From positions 17,911,152 through 17,975,151 of the forward strand of contig JALIRH010000007.1 of NCBI GenBank assembly GCA_023055505.1: a stretch of DNA of 64,000 nucleotides, read 5' to 3'. The stretch comes from Callipepla californica brunnescens (Eukaryota > Chordata > Aves > Galliformes > Odontophoridae). The translations under genes and the position numbers were made by a program. The notes below the pieces were generated by a model. The model was given only the letters and a program-made list of their open reading frames with translations. It did no database searches and had not been told where the DNA came from. Below, in pieces: positions 49,116 to 62,380 of this stretch. The stretch's first letter is position 1. Each line of letters starts with the position of its first letter.

Positions 49116-51828
49116 GTAAGCAGAATAAAGATTACTTTTCCTAATCTTGCCTAATTGTGTTCCTGTGAATAATTATTTGATCAAATTATTTTTGTATTTC
49201 TCATCTATAGCAAATTATTTTTGGCACTGTATCTATTCTACGTTTGAGATTTCAGAAAGTCATACTTTATGGATACAAAGAGCAGAGAATTACCATCTTT
49301 AATCTTCACTCTTTAGATCTTAGTTGTCAGTTTTAGAACACATCTTTCACATACCACCTTCCCACCAGATGCCTTTCACCAGTTTGACTTAATCTTGCAT
49401 GATAACTATAGGCATCTATAGAACCTCTTCACAAAAAGTCAACAGAAGGGGCCTTTAAATCATCTTCATTAAGAACTGCATTGAATATTTAAAATACTTA
49501 AAGGAATCAGATGTGGCAGAGAACATTTTGCTAGGCTATATATAGCACATTATTAGGTTTGATTAAGATAATTTACCCAATTACCCAGTCAAAAAGTTAG
49601 GTTATCTATCCCTTGGCACAGACAACAATTCTTTGAAGTCTAGTCTGAAAGGTGTCTACAAAGCAGCAGGTTCCACTTGGACATCTATCATAGATGTCTG
49701 AATCGAATCTGGTAATTCAATAAGTAATCCCTTAAGCAAACCACAAACATTCATTTTCAGACAGGTCTTGGGTCTTCAGTGGCCTTTTATTCTTCCTGTT
49801 TCATGACTCTTAACACCATTTTGGCTGGACAAACTATGCTGTGAGGTATTTTCATTACCACTTTCTTCAGACAACACCTGCCAGTCTGCTCCTTTACCCT
49901 CTAGCAGTTTACACAAATTATGGAGCAGACTGGGAGAAGTTTGTTTGATTAAAGTAATTACTTCTTCCACCTTATCACTCTTTGGATCCAACCACTGTAC
50001 AACTAACTTGGCCCTTCATAAAACTTTCATATTGTTCTTTTATTTTCAGATACATTGACATATGAAAGAAAGCTGTCCTGAAACATGCATGGGCCACCAA
50101 AGTCATGAAGAGGAACATAGTTTTCAGATTTGATTTTATTTTAGAAAATACACAACAGGATTACCCCATACTCACACTTCTATTTAATTGACCACATTTG
50201 TGGATGGTCAATTGGCTCGCATTAGTTTTCAGTGTACTCACTGATTCCCTTGTGAATTAGACCTCAATTTCACCTCAGAGCTGTGCTTAAATTTACTCTC
50301 AGTAAACAAAGCAGGAGACCGAGAGACACTTTCAGTTCAGTGCAGGCTGCTCAGATTGACGTCAGTGGGAACTGCCCTTTTTTATGTCAGGAAGAATTGG
50401 GCTACAAATGTAAGTCTGTGCATGTGCATGTATACACATGCAATACCATAATTGAGACTTGCTGAATTACCCATTATTTTGGGAGCTTTAATGTTTCCTG
50501 GCACTGACAATAAGTGGACATAATTAGCAAAATTAGTCTGTGAATTACAGCTAGCCATATCTATAAATCTGGAAGTGAACAAAAATAATTCCATTAGCAC
50601 AGAGGTGGCATCTGCTTTGAAGCCTTTGCTGGGGTAATGAAAATATTTACAATAATGTCCTAGCTGGACTTATAGCAGTCCACATTTTTCTATGTGACTT
50701 GCTTGTAACTACACAATATCAATAATAAATTAATAACCTAATGTTGCGATTAATGAAATAACATTTAAAGATATTAAAGTATACTATATAACACCAGTTT
50801 ACCTCTCTTGTCTATTAAGATTTAACGTGATAAACTGCTTTCTAGCAAATATCTACAGATTTAATCTTTGATAAGTCTTTTCTATTATCACACCAAAAGA
50901 ACTAAATATTTATTATATTCTATCCTAAGAGCAAATAAACTAAAATAATTTAGGTTTATAGAGCTGAGAAACAAATTAATTCCTCACATAAATTCTCTTC
51001 ACTGTTAATTAATTTTTGAGGGCAAATATTTGCAAATAAATTCCTTCTCCAGATCCTTGGTCATTTTGTATATCGTTACCATTCTATCTGGAATACAGTG
51101 CTTTTAGCACTGTATGCAGATTATTTCATTTCATTTAAATTCAATATTAATTCTTCTAACACTGTTGGTGTTAGAAGGGACCTCCAGAGATCATCATGTC
51201 CAACCCCCTGCCAAAGCAGCTCCCTAGCCCAGGTTGCACAGGTAGGCATGCAGGCACGTCTTGAACATCTACAGAGAAGGAGACTCCACCACCTCTCTGT
51301 GCAGCCTGTGGCAGTGCTCCATCACTGTACTGTGAAAAAGTTCCCATGCACATTTGTGCAGAAATTCCTATGCCTTAGTTTGTGGCCTTTTCCCCTCATC
51401 CTATCACCACACCCTGCAGAGAAGAGTCCAGCCTCGTCCCTTTGCCTCCAGCTCTTTAGATATTTATAGTCGTGAATCAGATCCCCTCTGAACCTTCTTT
51501 TCTCAAGGCTGAACAGACCCAGGTCTCTCAGCCCTTCCTCATAAGGGAGGTGTTCCATGGCCTTTATCATCTTTGCGGCCCTCTGCGGGACTCTTTCAAG
51601 GATGTCCCTGTCTTAATATTGTTATTTCAAGTTACAGATTTGCAGTTCCACTGAAACCAACAAGTTGCAAATCAAGCAGAATTTATGGCAGCTACTGCTT
51701 AATGTTTTGATGTTTAAGGCTTACATGGCACTTTGAGAATACACACTCTTTTTATGATCATTTTTAACTAACTTTCTGTGAAATCACTGTTTCAAAACCA
51801 TCATTGTACGCTTCTTTGTTTCTGTCAG
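49116..51828. other. GFRAL intron 6
   Basis: 2.7 kb GT-AG intron. It contains one minus-strand CR1 (51164-51613), ending about 215 bases before exon 7; the rest is unique AT-rich sequence. Confidence 0.88.
51164..51613 (-). mobile_element. CR1 3' part, minus strand
   Basis: 'ttagaagggacctccagaga', 'aaccccctgccaaagcagct', 'gcccaggttgcacaggtagg', 'cttctcaaggctgaacagac' and 'gcccttcctcataagggagg' match the inverted CR1 3' region. The minus strand translation reads [20 protein letters not shown], a CR1 ORF2 end. Confidence 0.93.
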
Positions 51829-52088
51829 GAAAAAATACAAAAGTTTTTGGGCCAAGTGTTGGAGACACGTGACCAAAAAATGCTATGAAGATGAAGCTTG
51901 TCTTGAAACTTTAATAAAAGATGACATGCCCTGCTCTGCAAACGCTGATTGCAAAGCAGCCTACATCAACAACTGGGGCACAATGCTGCGTGTGGAGTGC
52001 ACCTGTCAGAATTCACCGCCGGAAGAACAGTCACTGTGCAAGCTCTTCCATCACATGCTTCACAGCACATCCTGCTTCAGTCAGCTAC
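51829..52088 (+). CDS. GFRAL: GFRAL exon 7 (domain D = human D3)
   Basis: 260 nt, acceptor 'tttctgtcag', donor GCTAC|gtgagt, phase 2 in and 1 out. It encodes (R)KKYKSFWAKCWRHVTKKC, YEDEACLETL, ADCKAAYINNWGTML, ECTCQNSPPEEQSLC and HHMLHSTSCFSQL, closely matching human D3 (RKCHEDENCISTL.., DCKAAYIDILGT). Confidence 0.97.
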
Positions 52089-54250
52089 GTGAGTAACACA
52101 AGATTCTTTAAAGAATAATCGATTTAAAAATTTAAATTAAAATCCTAACTTGCAGCAAATCTTTACCATATCTCTGCTGTATTACCATGGATTTCACCAA
52201 GATTTATATCTGTAGGTTCTTAATCCAAATTGAAACACAAATTGCATGTACAAGCTGTTTTCTCTGGTCGTGGGAAATATTATATACTAGTAATATATTG
52301 GCTACAGATCTCACTACATTAGTTTTCTGGCTAGAATAACAATAAAAGAACAGTTTGTGGGGGTGTACAATACTATGCAGATTAGAAAAGTTTCAGAGCC
52401 TTTCTGTCATCGACTAGAACAATCAATATGGTATCTATTGGAACATGCAACATAATGTTTTTATGTTTTTCTTTATTTCCTTTTCTTATTGGAGTCTTTA
52501 TGCTAGCCTAGCTGAAACACTAAGTAGGCTAACACATATTTAGGAAACGATTTAGTAAATGTTAACCTTACAAATGATTGGTATCTTAGGCTGTGTAGAC
52601 TGCATAGACAGTGTAGCTAAATGTAAAATTCCTTGCTAAGACCATCTTTAGGACTGAATCATTAAGCAATTAATGGCATCAGGCAAGAGAATAACAGTGG
52701 TTTTGTATGGGTCAGGAGAGTGCTTCTGAAGCAAATCCCCTGTTCGTCCTCATGTACTGTACTGTAGGTCACATCCCAGAGTGGTTCAGGAGAAGATGAA
52801 CTGGAGTCCTGCAGCATGAAAGAGGAACTGAATGTTCTCCTACTACATCAGCTCCTGGCCATGCCACCCTCTCCACAAATCCACATAATGTGGCACTCAT
52901 ATCTATTACCCCAGCTTGCTAATACTTCTGTATGTACTTATATATTCACAAGCTAGCCTGGGAGAAATAATCATCTACAAATATTTCAGTGAAAAGGAAT
53001 GATTATGTCATATCCATAGTCTGATGGACTGATAAAAACATTAACTGCATACATGCACTTCACTGAATGAATTAGTTAATTTTTTAGTATAGGCAACCCC
53101 CCAAAATTGCTACTGATAGTAGTATAATTTTTTCCTGACCCTCAAAATGCATCTAGAAACTAAAGCAATTGCAGAAGCACTGCCCTTAATCTTAGACCAT
53201 CAATTCTGAAATTCAGTCTGAGGAAAGTTTAAAACCAAAATACCGGCTGCTCTGCCAAAGTAATACCATAACACTGTTAGATTTGAGACTGTGCTGCCAG
53301 TGAGTTTCCTGATGAACATTATTTGTTTCTCTGCTCCATGGCTGCATCTAATGGTCCAAACTAACTCTGTTAGCTGCTCTTTACATAGCAAGAAAAAAGA
53401 TTACTGTCATTGTAGAATAATCAAACAATTGCTTATCAGGTTTTGCCATTCACTGAAGCAGTCTCAGGATAAAAGTATTTTTTGTGTTGGGAACTTTCTT
53501 AACCTAGTTGGGATTAAAGAACAGAAGCCTGCTTGCTCCTGTGGTGCAATGAAGCTCCTGCTGGTCTATCAAAACCATACTGGGGATTCAAAGCCTTTGG
53601 CTAAGTAAAGAATCGGCACCTACTTGACAGAATGTTTGCACAGTGCTGTGAACCTTGCTTATGTTGTGCGTGGTTTTCATTTTGTTGCTTGTTTGTTAGT
53701 TTTTCCAAGATGATAACAGTTTTGACAGTTAAATGCCATTATCTTTATGGCAGTTATGGGAAGTTGAGTGAATGCTTTTCTCCAGATTTCTTCCAACCCC
53801 TTCTGCAAATGTAATTCTGTGGTTGCGTGTGAACTTTGGATAAAGTTCTGGTGATAAAAGATTTTTAACACAGAATTTTTCTCATAACAGACAGCTACCC
53901 AGGACTAGCAATAGTGATCTAGAACTAGTGAGAAATTTCTAAATTTGTTGCTGTTGAAAGAGAATTTATGGTGGTTTGAGGCAGAGAATATTCTTCTTTA
54001 AAGCACACTTCCCCACAAAACAGTTACAGGAGAGGTACAAATGAATATGTGAATAAATGAATATAAATGCTATAAAAGGAAGAACTTGCTTTCATTCATT
54101 CACTTTGTTCAGTGAGTATCAGTAAACATTTTTTTTATATAGCTGCCTTTCTAAATTCTGAGGCTCTTATCAAAACACCAAATAATAATACTTGTTTGCA
54201 TTATTATTTAAAAATAACATTTCAAATTGATATGTGTTTCCAATCTTCAG
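52089..54250. other. GFRAL intron 7
   Basis: 2.2 kb GT-AG intron, unique AT-rich sequence. A short CR1-like end may be present at about 53786-53830 but is too short to call. Confidence 0.85.
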
Positions 54251-54346
54251 GTCAAATTTCAGTTAAGAAAACTTTTCATTGGCTGAATACAGAAATACCA
54301 GGAGAAAAGCTTTCCAGAACACAGCTGCATTCATCTCCAATTAATG
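54251..54346 (+). CDS. GFRAL: GFRAL exon 8 (juxtamembrane stalk)
   Basis: 96 nt, phase 1-1, acceptor 'caatcttcag', donor AATG|gtaagt. It encodes RQISVKKTFHWLN, TEIPGEKLSRTQ and LHSSPIN. Only the last part (HSSPINGE against human HSPFNGE) is clearly conserved; the remainder is a fast-changing, cysteine-free stalk. Confidence 0.9.
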
Positions 54347-57300
54347 GTAAGTTTGAGCAAATCACTTCATGATTTTAATAGAAGCACCACTGAAATTTTC
54401 CTTGAGTTATAGAGAAGACTAATGATTATCTCCCTTGGGTGGGTTCAGGAAAGGGAGTTTTACATGTTCTAACCTCATTCATCATTATATGGAAAAATCT
54501 TTCTACTTTCTTTCCTTATCTATAAGATATACGTAAGTTATATAACCACAGAATAAAGGTAATGAGACTGCACCAATTACTACAATAAGTGGTTTTGAAA
54601 TGGATAGCTCACAATTAGTATATTATAACTGGGGACAATTAGGCTATTATGCCTACCTACTGACTCTCCATACAGGCATTACGAAGCAGTAGAATCATAG
54701 AATATCTTAAGTTGAAAAGGATCCATAAGGATCATCAAGTCCAACTCTTATGGAATCAATAGTAGTCATAATGTGTAATATAAATGGTTAGCTTTGGTGT
54801 CATGCCTGCTTCTCTCCTAGCCCTCTCTACTTTTTGTGCTATACTAGTTACAGTGAAATTAGGAAGACATGGTAGGTAATCTGAGAATGGAGTTGTGCTG
54901 CATTCCATCAGCTATTATCTTCTCATGCAACAGCAGGGCCTGCAATTGTGGATCATGATATCTCACGGGCTGAAAAGCAGCATCTGCTTTACTTTCTATG
55001 CATTCACAGTAAGTGACATAAAGGATATCGGCTTAATAAACACATTTTCTCATAGCTGAGGGAATATTAATTTTATATTTTATTTTGAAGTACTCCATTA
55101 CAGAGTAAGAATACTAAAAAGCTTAATGCACAAATACTGACTCTAATGAGAAAGACTTGCTCTACCTTGCATAAGGCAGATTGCAACACTCCAGGTATTA
55201 CTACAAATTAGTTCCTCAATTTCAAGAAATGTCCTCACTGAACACCTTTAGCTGTGAAAAAATAATTCAAGCTCTGCATACAGTACAAAATAAAGAACAT
55301 TCTATCAAGTGCACCCCTCAGCTTTTGCTGAAGTGGCCAACCTGTATTCCTGAGAAATAATTGAGTTTTCCACCATAATTTTAGCATAAAAACTTTGTTA
55401 TACCCTGCAAGTGTTGGCTTCTTTTTTTCCAGCTACAGGGGGAACCTGAATCTCTGGTTGGCTGGAACTAGACTTTAGTGGTTAAATAATGAAAGTTGTA
55501 ATGTAAGAAATCCTGCTGTAAGTGATAAAAAGTAAAATGTGAACTATTTTACCCCAGTGACCAGATCTAACTGCAGACCCTTTCAGTGGGTAGAATGCAA
55601 TATGCATTTCCCTCAAACATTTAGATAAATGTTTGCAAAAAGCAGGCTGCGCCCAGTCAATTCTGCTCCCATTGAAGTATGAATACTTTCCAAAAGCCCA
55701 TCCTTGAACTCTAACAGAATTTTGGATGGCCTTAGAAAAATAAGAAGAATGCTGACCAACCTAAAAGAGAAAATAAAATATTCCTCCTATTGGAACTGTC
55801 ATGTGCACTAGCTGGAAACTCTCTAAACTATATATGTCTCATAGGAAGCCAGGTCAAGGAGAAGAATCTGATTTCAGGATATCTACCTGATGATAAAAAC
55901 CATATTGCAAATTATTTCATAAATTCCACTGCCAAAACTCTATCTCGGTATCCTGGATGTATATGCTAGTAAAAACGTATTACTTTGGCTGCAAAGGGAG
56001 TTATCATCTTTACAAAGTATTTATCTTTATTGAAATCAAAGCCCAGGAAGAATCCCACAGTGCATATGCAAAATGGTTAAGTTGTCAAATATGGCCTTTT
56101 GAGTGTCTGAAGATATTTAAGGATGTTTGCTGAACTCAAAATGCTGGAGATAACACTTGCCTATGTGTTGTCCCTGCCTCATAATCTCAGAAGAGTTCTT
56201 AACTTATCTTGCATAAAATACAAAGATCTTTCACAAATTCTAGTTAATGTCTGTCTGCAGATGAGCAAGCTAAGAAAGAAAGTCAGTGTTTCTTCAACTG
56301 TCTCTTAATTCTTTGTCTAAAAAAACAGTTCAAAAAAACTTCTCTGTTTTACGCAGTAGTACTGCACATCCTCAGATAACTGGATAATTTTTAATAAAAG
56401 GAGAGCTTCATAATAAACAATATCTAAAAGCATGCATTCCAACATATACACAAATGAATATGACCCTCTTCATTGGGAAGACTATTCTGTCAGATTTTGG
56501 TGTAAGCAAAGATGCTTTGGTGTGAATGCAGTGGTCAGATACCTTGGGTCCAAAGAAGTTCATATGCACAACTCCATAATCAAGAGCTAACCACTTGCTG
56601 TGGACACAATGACCCTTAGTGATGGTACAGATGCACATTCCGAGCCTGCAATAAAACTCAACTTATTCCATCTCTCACTGAGAGAAGGAGAATAGTATGT
56701 ATAAAATGTTGCTGCAGTGAAGCTGCTACGTAATGTAGTGGTAATAGCAAAGTTTTACAGCCTGGCATGGTGTACCTCAAAGACTTTAGCCTCCTAAATA
56801 AAGTTCTAATGCTTGAAAACAAGATTAGTTATCTAAAGTACTTTGGCAACCACTGGCCCAGGTGGCAGAAAAGTGAAGATAGATGTCTCCCTTGCTATTG
56901 TGGAAGGGCTCTGTTTAGCTCAGTGAGATCAGCCACACAAGAAACGAGCTTGTGCCAGGAACAATGAACCACAAGCTATTTCGAAAAGAAAGTGTAAAAG
57001 ATAAAGTCCTCTGCCTCTTGCCCTTTGGTTTGCCATGTAAAAACAGGACTGTTTAAGTCTTGAAAGTATTTTCACTCACTCACATACCCAGGAGGACACA
57101 TGAGAACCTGTGGGTTGATATGTCCCAGTTAACACAGTGTGATGTAGGCAGAGACCTGATCAACTTCAAAGTTGATGAGACTTTTCCTGGAGGTGTAAGT
57201 GAGGCCAGAATTTTATGTCATTGTACAAAAAACAAGTGACAAAAGCTCTCCAAACTTCAAAAAATGCTGTTATTGCCTGCATAGTCATCCACTTTCAGAC

Positions 57301-59851
57301 TGCTTTTGACTTCATCCTATGCAAATCATCTCCATGATTTTACAGATTCAAATAATTTAAAAGATTGCATCCTACACTTTAATTTGAAAAATGAATCATG
57401 CATGATGATAAGCATTCACTTCCATCAGTGTAGAGCTCTGGAGCTGAAGCATTTTTTGAATGGAAGAAAAAGCTAGGAATACACAACTCTTCTCTGAAAT
57501 TGGGCATGACCCAAGACTCTTGGAATTAATCTTATTTTCCTCCTAAATTGTAGAGTTATCAGATGATTTCTGCTGAGTAGTTTTGCTGTGCTGAGAATCT
57601 AGATAAACATGTAATTGGCAGGGTTTATCTATAATTATGCTGGCTGCTGTGGGAACTGAGATTAGTTCCTCTCCAGCAACTTTAATTTGCAAGGAATGAA
57701 ACGTTGTCAATCTCATTGTTTTATAAATGTAGAAAAAAGCCTGTGGCAGCCTGCAGGTAGCCAAGAAAGCTTGGTGCAACAGCCGGAGTTAATTTGTCTA
57801 ATGAATATTCACAGTCCTCTCACTACATATACAGGTAGATTTACACAGGAGACTGATCCTGCTAATTGTTTCAGCTGCTGAGCCCACAGCTGTCCTTTAC
57901 CAGACTTTGTCACTGCAAATGTCTGTATGTCTATATAAGCAGGGTCAGTTAGCACTTCAGCTGTTGTGTTTCTGAGGTTTGCCACCCATTCAAGGAAGGG
58001 GAAGACATTTGTCCAAAAGCAACATCAGCTTTCCTGTAGACCTGTCCCTAAGCTGCTCTACCAAGTTCTCATGAGCATGAGAGAACTTCATAGGGTGGTA
58101 CAGTTCAGTGCCTTGCACCATAGCAATGGGAACGTCTTCTCTCCACTTGTGTCTTTTCACTCCCTCCAGGACTGAGACAAAAACATCTCACAGTTGCTTT
58201 TCACTGCACTGTTTCTGTAAAGACATCACGTGTGCCTTTCAGTCTTCACAAGGGACACAGATATTTGCATCCCTTTCTCCATCTAGTCAGAGAACTAAGA
58301 CAGGATCTGTTCTTTTGCACCCCAGTCAGATGAAGGGAAGCACTAAAACAGACAGCTGCTTCTTAGAACCCAGTCATGATGTGACCTATGTACACTGCAT
58401 TTTTTATTTGCCATCCTGCTAAGAGTAGGAAAGTGTTTGAACTTTTAATCGTTTTTAATCATTGTGATGTCTGCTATCCAGTGAAATGTGAACAGCATGA
58501 GAGCTATGGTTGTTTACAGATCTGTAACTACAAATGAGCTTACTTTCAGTCAGTGCTTTTATTGTTTGTTTAGGGCAGGGATTGTTGAGACTTAAGTCAT
58601 TGCTAAGATCATATTCAGATGAGAAAAGTGGGATCACACAGACTGCCATGTCACACAGGAATTTACACGTGCATTCTGAGTTTTCACGGATGGGATTTGG
58701 GAGGAACAGAGCCAAAATTTCATATCTATATTTCTTAACTCCCCCAGCAGTATTTCACATTTTGAGAACTGGACGAAGACAGATTAATAGTGAAAATTAA
58801 TGTAAAACATTCCTTGCATTTTTAGACAAGCAGGATGCCCATCAAGAAACAGACACCCTACAACCCTTTTAAGGGAAGATAAATAGGCACATTCAAGTAT
58901 TTAGAAAACAAAGAATACATAAAAAGAAAATATAAAATGAAGAATTATCTCTTCAGCCACAAAACTGTGCCCTCTCCCAGCTTTACAAATTCCCACGCTT
59001 CTCACAAGGCAGGAGAAAATATATGGCTTTTAGCATGATCTCATCATCAACATCTTGCAACAGGCAAGTAGGAGGATCTCATTTTTATTCCTGTGGCTCT
59101 AGATTTGGGTTCTTTTGTTGTTGAAACCTCTGCACATCTTGATGGCACGTTCTGGGCTTATGTTTCCTACTGAGCCAAACATTTTTCCTTCAGAATATTT
59201 GATCAAAAGTGATACATTCTCTCCACCAGGAAAAAACAAGTTCCCCCTCATTTGGAAAACAAAAGTTGAAACAATTCCCAGCTTTTCAACAGTTGGAATT
59301 TTTAGCACATAAGCTGCCTAAGTGACTTCTTGGTGAGAAGCCTAAGAGAAAGAGGAAACTCCATGGGCACGGAGCCCAGAAACAGAAAGTCAGATCCCAT
59401 TTTACATTAATTTGACTTTAGACTGAGTATTGCTTCACACTGCAATTATGGTAATATGTGAAAAAGAAAAAGAGGCCAAGCAGATATTTAAGAGCCAGAT
59501 CTCCTCCAATACACCGAATAAAACTGACATCTTAAAATCAACAGGGAAAATACTCCAAAACACAAATCAGAGTAACAAGCTGTTGCAGTTTCCCTGGGGT
59601 AGAGTAAAAAGCAGTGCTACACATGTGAAGTGCTATCGGAGCTGGTATTTACTAGCAGTCTGAAAATAATTTTGCACCAGCTGGTGAAGGAGGAGTAATT
59701 CCCACCATTGGCATACCACCTCCTTTTAATTACCGGCGTCAGAACTCATTGCTAATTTAGAGTGCAAATGTTTGTATTCCAATTCAGATCCCAAACCTGA
59801 TTCTTGTCACTGAAGAATGTTTCTTGTCTGCTTTCTGGTTTTGGCTTGTAG
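54347..59851. other. GFRAL intron 8 (5.5 kb)
   Basis: GT-AG intron. It carries a short CR1 terminus at 54692-54758. The remainder is unique; the block around 57540-57960 is mentioned in the findings. Confidence 0.85.
54692..54758 (-). mobile_element. CR1 3' terminus, short, minus strand
   Basis: 'tagaatcatagaatatctta', 'agttgaaaaggatccataag' and 'gatcatcaagtccaactctt' form the inverted CR1 end. Confidence 0.82.
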
Positions 59852-59933
59852 GTGAAACAGTCTACATTATTGCCTATTCCTCCTGCATAGTTCTCATCCT
59901 AGGAATAGTCCTGTTGACTCTCCTAAAGATCAG
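59852..59933 (+). CDS. GFRAL: GFRAL exon 9 (transmembrane helix)
   Basis: 82 nt, acceptor 'ttggcttgtag', donor ATCAG|gtaatt, phase 1 in and 2 out. It encodes GETVYIIAYSS and CIVLILGIVLLTLLKI, a membrane helix at about residues 498-518. It aligns with the human GEVIYAAMCM start of the transmembrane segment. Confidence 0.93.
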
Positions 59934-60909
59934 GTAATTTGATAGGAGTATTAATCTTCGGTTCTAGGAAATTGGAAAAGCAGAAAATAAAATGTTTTGA
60001 TTTAGTTGAGTGCTGGTACTGTGGCTGTCTTCGAAAACAGTCCAGCATGTCCCAGTGACAGAAAGAACTGACATTGCGGGTGTCAGAGGGAAGATGTGAA
60101 ATATGATGCATATCTACAATGCCCTCCATTCATACAGAGATCTCAGGCTTTAGGAGGTTTCATTTCCTGTCCCATGGCAGGGGAAGGTGAAATCTGAATT
60201 CAAAAATTCTGCAAGGCTACCTTCCTAGCCCTGGAGCAGGCAGAGGAAGTGCAGAAAGGAAATGAGAATATTCAGCATTATAACGTATTTAGAAACAGAA
60301 CTGTGAATGCTGCTATTGTAGTTAATATTCTTGCCAAATACCTTTTTTTTGCTGATAGGATTCTGTAAACATTCCCACACACAGTATGAAAAGCTGCCCA
60401 TATGCCAGTGCTTGGTAAGAAAACAGAAATGTGCATTCACTTAATCAAATGAACATGGCCTTTTCTTAAATGATACATTTTCTTGGACCAAATTAAATGG
60501 CCAGATTTCAAGAATTACACTGTCAGATGATAGGTAACAGAACATGATGTAGCAGGAGCTATATATAGTGGGAGGGATATTGAGTCGAATTTCATTATTA
60601 AATTCAGAGGCAGATCAAAGAGGAATCGTGCAGAAAAATGCAAAAGGCAATTCAAGGATATATGGGCATAGAGGCCTTCTCTTTAGGTTTGCAGTTACAG
60701 GAATATCAGCATATAAATAAAACTCAGATTTAAAGAATACAGGGGATGGAAGAAAGAACAGCACATTAATAATGGTGAAGGGAATTACTTTATACCACAG
60801 AGTTCATCATGAAAAGAGGGGAATTTTGCCACTGATTTCAATTAAGCCAAAGTTCAAACCAAAAACCATACAGTTTATAGTTAAATACATGCACATTCTT
60901 TGTTTTCAG
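59934..60909. other. GFRAL intron 9
   Basis: 1.0 kb GT-AG intron, nothing else recognised. Confidence 0.9.
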
Positions 60910-60997
60910 AGCCTGCAGAACAAAACATGAGTCAAGAAGTCCCTCGCCAGATCATTCTTCTGAAACATTTATGGTCCATTATAAAAGTCACAGATGA
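60910..60997 (+). CDS. GFRAL: GFRAL exon 10 (cytoplasmic tail) and stop
   Basis: 88 nt including TGA at 60995-60997, acceptor 'tttgttttcag'. After the split Arg it reads ACRTKHESRSPSPDHS then SETFMVHYKSHR. The short basic, Ser/Pro-rich tail agrees with GFRAL having almost no intracellular part and relying on RET for signalling. The tail is slightly longer than the human one. Confidence 0.9.
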
Positions 60998-62380
60998 ACT
61001 ACTTTGTTGCTTATGCTTTTTAAGGCTATTCGTGAAAGCCAGCCTGTTGTACATATGCGGTAATAAAATATATATTAGAAAACTTACCATAAATTATGGA
61101 ATTTTGTAGTTGCATATATGGAAGATTTTTCTACTTATTAACACATTAAAGCCTTCACAGGCTTAAATATATATATATATATTTGCACAGATTCACAGAT
61201 CTGTCCTGAGCTATACACTTGCTTTACTCTCAGACCCATATGACTGGCTTTGCAACGCGCCTGGTGGGGCAAACTGCAAGAGCCACCCTACAGATGTGAA
61301 TTCATCTGGCAGAAAGGAAAAAAATCCACTCAGAAATATTTCAGAGAGCAATTAGAAAGCATATATTTGGGAGTTTAGTACTGCAGGTTCCCTCCATGTA
61401 CATAATGGGATATCTGTGAGGCAGCCCACGAGGGAAGGCGGCCTGCAGTTTGACTGTGGAGCACTCGGTGGAGTTGAGGGAGATCAGGATTGCAGCCCCT
61501 GTTAGTGGGAAGAGGGATTAAACTGTCTCCCTGGGCAGATGTTTTGACCAGTATGCTGTTGAAACTGGTTATTCTTTCCCTTCTGAGATGCTTCAAAAAG
61601 ACGAGAGAACTTCACCACTCTGAAAACAATAATTTTAGAAAACATTCTGTGATTTGAATTCCCAGCGGCAAAAAACCACTTGCTGGGGGATTCAGTGAAA
61701 TGCCTATTTCTTGAGAGATACACCTCTCTCTTCATCTCTGTTTCCTATTCATTGCCTCTAGGCCATACTCGAAGTGCCTAATTCTCCCTGTGCACTGTAC
61801 TGGGAGACATGGTCCCTAACACATCACTGTGGATCCCACTTTGTGGCAATGAGTTCTGGATTTCTCCTCATAGATGAGTAATTTTGCAAGATTTAAGCTT
61901 CTGCTTATTAGCAATCAGTTGTCTTCGTTGTGTTTTTGTAACAATCAGGTTCTGGTCAGCACAATGTAACAGACTGGCATTTCTTGTATTGCTGTCACCA
62001 CAAGCAGCATATGCCTTATCTTTTTCATGACAACATCCAACAAATTTTCCAATTGGCTCATACTAAGATGGTAGGAACTCTTCATGTGTGTGCATAAGCA
62101 CATAAACTCTCACAGAAGTATATAAAATGCATTTGAAACTGGGGTAAGTATGTGAGTTATTCTGAAAGACCGCAAGATATTGAGTAGATAGTGTATAACT
62201 TGTGGTATTTTACAGGCTCTTTCTTTAGGACTAACTTTAATGCTTAATGGAAAAGTACATTTCCTCCACTACAATATATAAAATGTACCTGTGTCACAAT
62301 TCTTTTTTATTTACATTTCATAGTGTCACTGTAATCTGTTGATTGTATCTACGCATTAGCTATTAAATAAAGGAATCTCT
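60998..62380 (+). other. GFRAL: GFRAL 3' UTR candidates
   Basis: A first AATAAA lies close behind the stop at 61062-61067, ATTAAA at 61145-61150, and a further AATAAA at 62366-62371 followed by a TG-rich stretch. An (AT)n tract is at 61167-61183. The true end cannot be decided from the sequence. Confidence 0.45.
61167..61183. repeat. (AT)n microsatellite
   Basis: Eight AT units. Confidence 0.85.

Larger units (their letters stand above)
35653..60997 (+). other. GFRAL: GFRAL gene (GDNF receptor alpha-like), ten coding exons
   Basis: GFRAL is a single-pass membrane co-receptor; in mammals it binds GDF15 and signals through RET in hindbrain neurons to reduce feeding. Ten exons join to 1650 nt, exactly 549 codons plus stop. 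Predicted order: signal peptide (about 1-19), ten-Cys domain A (24-99), ten-Cys domain B (137-212) with acidic tail (226-246), linker (247-265), ten-Cys domain C (about 273-350), domain D (about 357-458), juxtamembrane stretch, TM helix (about 498-518) and a 29-residue cytoplasmic end. Each Cys domain has a CxC pair: CVC, CKC, CDC and CTC. Domains A, C and D match human D1, D2 and D3; domain B has no human counterpart. Without exon 4 the protein is 406 residues, near the human 394. The position directly after HCRTR2 is the same as in mammals. Sequons NTS (50), NSS (108) and NRS (270) may be glycosylated. Confidence 0.95.

Noticed and set aside
53786..53830. Possible CR1 3' end ('cttccaaccccttctgcaaatgtaattctgtgg')
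   Set aside because: Only about 40 bases resemble the CR1 terminus and no upstream CR1 body is recognised.
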